This document shows positions 57,849 to 64,000 of a DNA stretch of 64,000 nucleotides, piece by piece (the stretch's first letter is position 1; the number at the start of each line of letters is the position of its first letter). Origin of the DNA: Brachynemurus nebulosus (lineage: Eukaryota > Arthropoda > Insecta > Neuroptera > Myrmeleontidae); assembly GCA_035578155.1 (NCBI GenBank), contig JAPWDM010000022.1, positions 5,085,076 through 5,149,075 on the forward strand, given 5' to 3'. Position numbers and translations under genes: made by a program. Below the pieces are notes generated by a model. That model searched no databases. It was not told the origin of the DNA and saw only the letters and a list, made by a program, of their open reading frames with translations.

Positions 57849-58646
57849 TTAATCAACTTTGTTTGCAACTTTGTTAAGCAATTCCTTAATCAACGTTGTT
57901 GGGTTTGCTACGTTATAATCAATTATACGATGTCTTATTAACGTTAAAGTTGTACTGTAAGATTGGAGCAATCGTAAATTTATATCGTTAATTTTTTTTA
58001 CCAACAGCAAATGATCAAGTACAGCAATCTCCAAATGATTAATTATTATTTATTACTGATTCTGAATCAACCACATAATTATTAACACTTTTGATATTAG
58101 GATTAGTTCATTTTCTGCATTTTGAATTTTTGTTAAAGTTTTATTTAGAGTGGACATTGTTTCAGATAAAATTATAATTTGATCTATCATAAAATTTTGG
58201 GTATTTATTCTATCGTCGATGAGTGTGTTGATTGAATTTTTGTAAAGAGTAACATCGTCTGCATCTGGGGTTCCGACTAACCATTTTAGAATTTTTAAGC
58301 CGGCGTCAGTTAAGACTCTTTTTTGTCTATGCATTTTTAACGTATTTATTAAAGATTTTATTTCTTCTATTTGTTGCAATATTAATTTTTGTTGTAACTT
58401 ACATGTGGCTGCATTAGGGTTTTGTAGTGGAATTTTATTACATAAAGTTACCGAATTAGAGTAGTGAATTTGTACTAACCTTAAATTATCTATTAATATA
58501 GAGGTGTTTATAAAATGAACTAAAGTAAGTTTTTGGGTGGATATTTTTGCATCACCTAATTTTTTGAAAAATATGCCAGATGATTTATTGATTTCCTCTA
58601 CTTGAATGTGCGATTGGCTCATTCGGATCAGCAGAAATACTATCAT
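57849..58646 (-). pseudogene. env-like region of an errantivirus-type LTR retroelement, broken
   Basis: Two minus-strand pieces, 58053-58646 and 57849-58034, resemble the baculovirus-F-like envelope protein of insect errantiviruses (Baculo_F family). The larger piece has a coiled-coil-rich ectodomain with a basic RQKR cleavage-type motif near its middle, followed by the conserved Leu/Trp-rich segment. Stops separate the pieces, and the C-terminal membrane anchor is not intact. It lies directly downstream of the integrase, as in gypsy-type errantiviruses. Old, non-functional copy. Confidence 0.6.
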
Positions 58647-58699
58647 TATTCCACTTGTAAGCTTCAGGCTGTTAGCATGATATATTTTATCAAATTTGT

Positions 58700-59660
58700 T
58701 TATTTTTATTTTAACTGTATTCGTAGAAGGGTAGGTTTCAATTATTCTAAAGGGACTGCGAAATTTGTCAGTAAGTTTACCGGGACCATGTTGTCCTTCT
58801 TTAACAAATACGAGATCGCCTACTTTAAGTTAACGTTGTTTAGAATTTGTATCGTATGAACTTTTATTAATGTTTAATTTTTGAAATTTTATTTTGAATT
58901 TCTTCAGTTAAATCTTGATATGTTCGTCTGTTCGGACGATTTAAAACATTTGGAATTAACGGATCTTTATAATATACTAATTTATATGGAGTTTCGTTAG
59001 TGGGCCTATTAATATGAGTGTTGTATGAAAATGTTGCAAAATATAACATTTCATCCCAGTTGTCTAAATCTTTATTAATATAATTATGATCGTAAATAAT
59101 TTTCTAAATAAGCGTGCGATCTTTCTAAAGAACCATTTGATTGTGGATGATATCAGGAGGTAGTTTTGTGTTTAATTGAAAATAATTTACTGACTTCTTT
59201 AAATAAAGCGCTCGTAAACGTGGCATCTTGGTCGATAAGTATGCAGCGAGGAAAGCCGAAAGTAGTGACGTACTTTAGAAAATATATAGCAGCCGTTTCT
59301 GCTTTCTTATCAGACATCGGGAAAGCTTGTAGGTGTCTGCCTAAATTGTCTTGCAGAGTAAAAATAAATTTGTTGTTATTTTTGGTTTCGGGTAGCCCGC
59401 CAATAAAATCGACTGAAATTTCGTCATTAAAATTTCTAGCAGTGGTAGTTATTATCATAATGGATTTAGGTATTCAGGAAGGTTTGGTTTTTTGACACGT
59501 TTGACAATTTTTTATATAATTTTCAACAAAAGTTTTCATGCTGTTCAAAAAATATTTTTTCCGTAATTCTTCGAAAATGCGTTTTGCCCCTGGATGGCCT
59601 CTTAAGGGATGATCGTGGTATTGTCTTAATAATTTAAGTTTTTCTTCGTTTCCGCTAATT
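58700..59660 (-). pseudogene. Integrase of the same LTR retroelement, broken
   Basis: In minus-strand order: an HHCC zinc-binding region around 59495-59640 (HPGAKR.., ending CQTCQ), the catalytic core at 59153-59458 with Asp in SVDFIGG and LIDQDATF, the Glu block (LERS) in another frame near 59115, the C-terminal part 58867-59049 (NETPYKLVYYKDP), and a GPY/F-type segment near 58770. Frame changes split it into at least three pieces. Confidence 0.75.
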
Positions 59661-59699
59661 AATTGTGGTTCATCAGAGTTATTTTCATTTGCAAAGTTT

Positions 59700-60201
59700 T
59701 TATCGTTCGTATCGTCTAGTCAAAACTGTTAACACTAATGTTATCTAGATTGGCTAAGTTAGTTATTACAAAAATTAAGTTATTTGAATTTATAATTGTA
59801 ATATTTTCTGAAAAATGATACTTTATTAAATTTTGAAAATAGTTATTTTGATTACTACTATCGATATGAGAGATGTAAATTATTACATTTTCGTCACTGG
59901 AAGTTTTTGCAAATTCACCTATTGTATTAAACAGAATTTTTAGATTATTTGATTTTTAATTGTAAATAAAGTTACATAACGTCTGCTCGTTCGTTTCGTC
60001 ACGAAAAACTTGTCCTAAATTTGAATTGACTAAATCTATTTCACTAATTTTTTTTAGTAAAAATGTTTTTAAACTATCGTTGATTTTGAAATCTTTTGAA
60101 ATTGGAACAATTAGTGATTTCATATATTTTATTATATATGAGTTGATGTTAATATTCAGTTTTACTGGTATGGTTATTGTTAAAATTATTGAAATCTTCA
60201 A
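59700..60201 (-). pseudogene. RNase H-integrase linker region of the LTR retroelement
   Basis: AT-rich minus-strand coding remnants (for example SLIVPISKDFKINDSLKTF at 59956-60201) sit where the long linker before the integrase lies in errantiviruses. There is no catalytic motif. Interrupted by stops. Confidence 0.4.
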
Positions 60202-60305
60202 ATGATTTGCTCTTGTTAATCAACCCTGTATCCTTAAGCAAGATTGAGTGATAAAAGTTTCAGAGGAAAAAAAATTGTAACAAGGCAATTTCCTGCTCAA
60301 TTAAA

Positions 60306-60566
60306 TTAGTACAACCCGGTGGATCGTTTTCTAACTATTTTATTATGTTTAAGAATAATTTTTTCTAACAAAAATTTTTCGTTTGCATTTAAATGGTTAG
60401 TTCGGAATTGCTTTAATATCTCACTATGCCTATCTGTTAAAGAAGAAATTTTACTTGTATTTTCTAAAATAATAGTATTATTTTTAAAATTCATAACAGC
60501 GTTATATTTACTTAAAAAGTCAACTCCAAGAATTCCATTTAGGGGAATGCTTTCGTTTGTTACCAA
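60306..60566 (-). pseudogene. Protease end of the LTR retroelement; RT and RNase H missing downstream
   Basis: GILGVDFLSKYNAVMNF is the conserved C-terminal block of a gypsy-type aspartic protease, followed by the short spacer that precedes reverse transcriptase. Only about 100 bases separate it from the linker region, so the whole RT/RNase H block is deleted. The other side is interrupted by the repeat Z insertion. Confidence 0.65.
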
Positions 60567-60585
60567 GTGAAACTTATGAAAATAT

Positions 60586-61060
60586 TTTTTTATTACTCAT
60601 GCGGGAGAAGTACTAACTTGGCGCACAAATTTCTGTACACAAAATAGCTGTTTGCCCACTGTACTCTTCCCACATACTTTTTTGCGTGTGGAAAGTAACT
60701 TTCCACACGCAGATTGACAATAAAACACGCAAAATTTAATCAAAACACGCAAAGCCGCCTCTTGATTTTTCATTTAATAAATATTTCATAATTATTTCTA
60801 TAGAAACCACCAACAAAGTAATTTAAACAATAATTAATTCAGAAAAAAAGACGAACACTTAAAAATATTATTTTAAAAAGTAATAAAAATGTCAAAAATA
60901 GTAATAATAATAGAAAAAAGTATGTCAAATTCGTAATAAAAATGTGTATGTACAGCTCGTGCGGGATTGTTGATTGCCCACTCAAGCGAATGCGTGAACT
61001 CACTACGTTCGTGCGCTCAACTTCGCTTTCGTGGGCAATTGACAATTTCCCGCACTTATT
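60586..61060 (-). repeat. Dispersed repeat Z, copy 2, inserted between gag and protease
   Basis: Matches 37112-37535 (ACTCATGCGGGAGAAGTAC, CTTTCCACACGC, AAAGCCGCCTCTTGATTTTT) and continues to GTGGGCAATTGACAATTTCC. It splits the retroelement reading frame, so it inserted later. Confidence 0.8.
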
Positions 61061-61137
61061 GCACAATATACTATTGTCTATCAAATTCTAAATTAATGTG
61101 TACTAAACCATGTGTGGGAAACCACGTGAGAAAAATT

Positions 61138-62095
61138 TTAATTTGCTATCATTGACAACATTTGAAATGTTTGTAGAGTTGAAGCCGCATCAATAGAACT
61201 CGTTGTTGGGGCTTCGGTCAACCCGAGTTTGTTCAAGTTTAAATCCTGAAGATTTTTAATAATATGCGCCACTTTAGTATTAGGGTTATTTAAATTATAG
61301 TTAAATTTTTTCTTACGACACTCATCAACAGTATGTCCCAAAAATTTACAATAAGTACATTGTTTAAATTTTTTATTTTCATTGTTTGTAGAAAATGAAT
61401 TATTTTTATTTCGACAATCAGGAGTGTGCAAATTTTACAATATTTTTTATTGGAATTATTATGTTCTTTATTAGAACTTTGCGATAATAAAATGCTTCTT
61501 CCTCGCATGCGATTGCAAGGGCTTCATTCATAGACACATAAGTTTTGTGTTGTAGAATGCCTGATAATTCAAGTTTACAATGATGAGTAAACCTGCGTAA
61601 AGCGATTTCATTTATTAAAGCTAATTTTCCAATTAGCATTGAATTAGAAACTGTTGTTTCTTTAATTTTCTGAATTATTTTAGCATTTAATCGCTAGATT
61701 CTAGGATAAAAATCTTTAACCGATTCGTTCGGTTTTTGTTTACAGGTTCCAATTGTTCCTGTAAGTGCGTTAGGCTTTCCGTAATTTGAAAAGCTTGATT
61801 TAATTTTAATTTTAAATCGTCAAATGTATTTATACCCGTCGCGTTAATTTTATTTTTAACTGTCGCCGTTATTTTTGAAAATTTTAAAGCAGTTAATGCC
61901 CTATATTGATTTTTATTAGCTAATGTAAGAGCGTTTTCAGCATTTTGAATAAAATTTTGTAATTCGGCGGGATTGCCATTAAATGGAGTAATCATTTGTG
62001 ACAAAAATGTTAAAGGAATATTTTCAGTAGGATCAACAACATTAAAATCGTTGTCCTCTTTCCTCAGGGTTTCCGTTTTCCTCAGTCATTGTTAA
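61138..62095 (-). pseudogene. gag region of the LTR retroelement, broken
   Basis: 61687-62004 encodes a capsid-like segment (ITPFNGNPAELQNFIQNAEN). 61418-61639 continues it, and 61138-61431 holds a zinc knuckle CTYCKFLGHTVDEC (CCHC) and a basic stretch. A start near 62090 is followed by a frameshift. Order and motifs are those of a gypsy/errantivirus gag. Confidence 0.75.
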
Positions 62096-62580
62096 AATAA
62101 AAAATTTAAATAGAAGCAACAATCAAAACTTGCCTACCTTGTAAGCTCGATTCTTTTTTAGAACGTCTAGACCCACTGGTAGTTGTTTATTGTTGTAACT
62201 TTCAGATCACTATGCGTTAAGCTGGTAGCTGCTTGAGCCGTCTTGACCTAGGCGTCGATGACGCTCTTTCTTTCAGGCCACTTCCGCTGGGCTGGTAACT
62301 ATTGAACCGTCGTCGCACAACGGAAATGTGGTGCTGTTTATTTTACTTTCAAGCCACTTCCACTGGGCTGGTAGCTATTGAACCGTCGTCGCACAGTGAG
62401 AACGTGGTGCTGTAGCGGTCCTAGTAGCTGCTGCTGCATCCTGAACAGCTGCTTTTTGCTGATCCTGGCAAGATCGCCATTAAATATGTCGTGTCCCGAA
62501 GAAGCTGAAGCGGTTCGATAAGAAGGTATACTTGACTCACGGTCGTCTTACGATCTCTATACCCAGTATTCTTCTACGAC
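62096..62580 (-). repeat. 5' leader/LTR region of the retroelement, with 80-bp tandem duplication
   Basis: Two units of about 80 bp (62268 and 62348) share GGGCTGGTAACTATTGAACC and CGTCGTCGCACA. The G+C content rises here. LTR borders could not be set because no matching 3' LTR was recognised at 57640-57848. Confidence 0.5.
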
Positions 62581-62687
62581 GATTTATTGAGATCCGTAAA
62601 AGGGTGATCGCCACTCAAGTTTCTAGGAGAAACAAGAGAAACCGAGTTCTGGAGTAGATTGATGCCGAATTCTGGAGTAGGGTGAAA

Positions 62688-63486
62688 AATTATATTATTG
62701 CGATTTCCGGAGAAAGTCGAAGTCAAAGGAGAAATTGTCCTTAACAAAAGTTGCAGATCATGAAAAAATCTACAACTTTTGTAAGGGTCACTTTTTAACA
62801 TAACCTCAAATTTCGGAGAAAACTGCGAATTTTCTTGATATTTTCTTTGTTTCGTTTTATATTTCCCTTTATAAAATAACAATGAAACACAGTTTCTTTC
62901 GTATTTTTTTCCGTACAATTGATTGGTGTAATCAGTTTTTGAAATTTTTCAAAAATTTGACCAAATTGTCAAGAATTACTGAAAAATTTATTGTTGTAAG
63001 AGTAATTTTTTGTTATTTATTGGTTTTCCTTTCGCATTTTTGAGCATGTTCTTAAAAAAAATTACCAATTCTTTTTTATTTTACCAAAAAGTACATGTCA
63101 AGCTGAAAAAATGAACACCGGCAGAACTCTGTGCGATGATTTTTTTAAGTAGAATCTTTTCTTAAAAAAAATTGGTCCGGACCGAAAAAAATGAATATCT
63201 CGGAAACTTCTTAATTTTTTTATCCGAAAAATCTTGTGGTTATATAAACCCCAGAAAGGTGTACTTTCACCAAGTACTCATCAAAATTACATAATTTTTG
63301 TGGAAATGGGAAATATAAAACGAAACAAAGAAAAGAACAAGAAAATTCGCAGTTTTCTCCGAAATTTTGAGGTTATGTTAAAAAGTAACCCTTATAAAAG
63401 TTGTAGATTTTCTCATGATCTACAACTTTCGTTAAGAGAATTTTTCCTTTGACTTCAGTTTTCACCGGAAATTGCAAAAATATAAT
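62688..63486. mobile_element. Foldback element, about 800 bp
   Basis: 62695-62880 is mirrored at 63295-63480: GAAGTCAAAGGAGAAATT, ACAACTTTTGTAAGGGTCAC, TTCGGAGAAAACTGCGAATT and TTTGTTTCGTTTTATATTTC. Nested within each arm is a smaller hairpin around AAGTTGTAGATC. ORFs on both strands are translations of the arms. Confidence 0.8.
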
Positions 63487-63489
63487 GTT

Positions 63490-63855
63490 TCAACCTTTTG
63501 GAACCCCCCAAATGAGCCCTCCACCGCCCCTGCTCACCATTTATTTTTTTACGTTTATTATAACAATCTTTACCATTTCCACTAATAAAAGTCTAAGTAA
63601 TAATTTATGTTTTATTTCCCTCTAAATGAGTTAATTTGATTGGTCTATTATCAACAAACACCTGAATTGTAGGAATAGTTTATTAGGTTAAAATTAGAAT
63701 TTACACTTAATACCTATTGAATGTACTTAAATTATCGAATGATTCATATAACAATATTGTCAGATTGCTTACATTCGAATTGATACAACATAAAGAAATA
63801 ACGTTACAAATACAAAAATTAACACTGATATGCCTTAACAAATGGCTCGTATTAA
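63490..63855. other. AT-rich stretch without recognised feature
   Basis: No ORF or repeat recognised. Confidence 0.4.
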
Positions 63856-64000
63856 GCCCGGTTCAGACGCAGCCAGTAGTTTAGTAGAGTATAGTAATTT
63901 AGTCAAGTGGACATACTGTTCATACAGGGCAAGGAATTTAGTAGAGTTTGTTGAAATACTGCGAGTCAAAATAATCGTTTACATACAGCTAGTATTTAGT
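63856..64000. mobile_element. Possible MITE start, cut by window end
   Basis: GCCCGGTTCAGACGC followed by multiple 'AGTAGTTTAGTAGAG'-type short repeats resembles the left end of a GGCCC-type MITE. The other end is outside the window. Confidence 0.35.

Overview
The window is AT-rich eukaryotic DNA dominated by transposable elements. It is almost certainly from an insect: it carries a spliced sugar transporter of the insect Tret1-like type, a leucine-rich-repeat membrane protein, a jockey-type LINE, an errantivirus-like LTR element with an env region, and Tc1/mariner, piggyBac, hAT and PIF/Harbinger-ISL2EU elements. The order cannot be fixed from the sequence alone. Long (TA)n and (TG)n microsatellites are abundant and often sit inside repeat families.

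Two host genes are well supported. One is a 463-aa MFS transporter on the minus strand (two exons, 10606-12732). The other is a 607-aa single-pass LRR protein on the plus strand (52900-54723). Weaker coding candidates are the C-terminus of a Cys-rich zinc-finger protein at the left edge, a 5' THAP-type exon at 25223, a possible small secreted two-exon gene at 35107, an acidic ORF fused to a LINE endonuclease start (46030-47331), and small ORF remnants around 49035-49750.

Layout: 1-4500 holds a zinc-finger 3' end with a poly(A) tract, a MITE, a diverged tandem repeat and a broken THAP/DDE_4 (ISL2EU-like) transposase. 4640-10240 is a nested stack: inverted arms enclose a hAT element with an exact 8-bp TSD, which contains an ISL2EU-like element flanked by AT, which contains a tandem array, a palindromic MITE and a tRNA-like SINE. 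One arm also carries a Harbinger-type MITE, and the other arm preserves its empty site. 10.6-12.7 kb is the transporter. 13.2-20.3 kb holds two abutting foldback structures with two piggyBac-like insertions and a 359-bp insertion, whose empty sites are kept in the opposite arms. 20.3-30 kb has further foldback elements and MITEs. 30.5-34 kb has Tc1 and mariner pseudogenes around TA tracts. 34-45 kb is repeat-rich with little coding signal. 45-51 kb has jockey LINE pieces and the chimeric ORF. 51.5-52.5 kb is an array of hairpins within hairpins. 52.9-54.7 kb is the LRR gene. 57.8-62.1 kb is a broken, minus-strand LTR retroelement lacking its reverse transcriptase/RNase H block, followed by another foldback element.

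There is no operon-like cooperation between genes. The main interest is architectural: the inverted arms act as internal controls in which one arm records the pre-insertion state of the other, and several unnamed foldback families appear able to pick up unrelated sequence.
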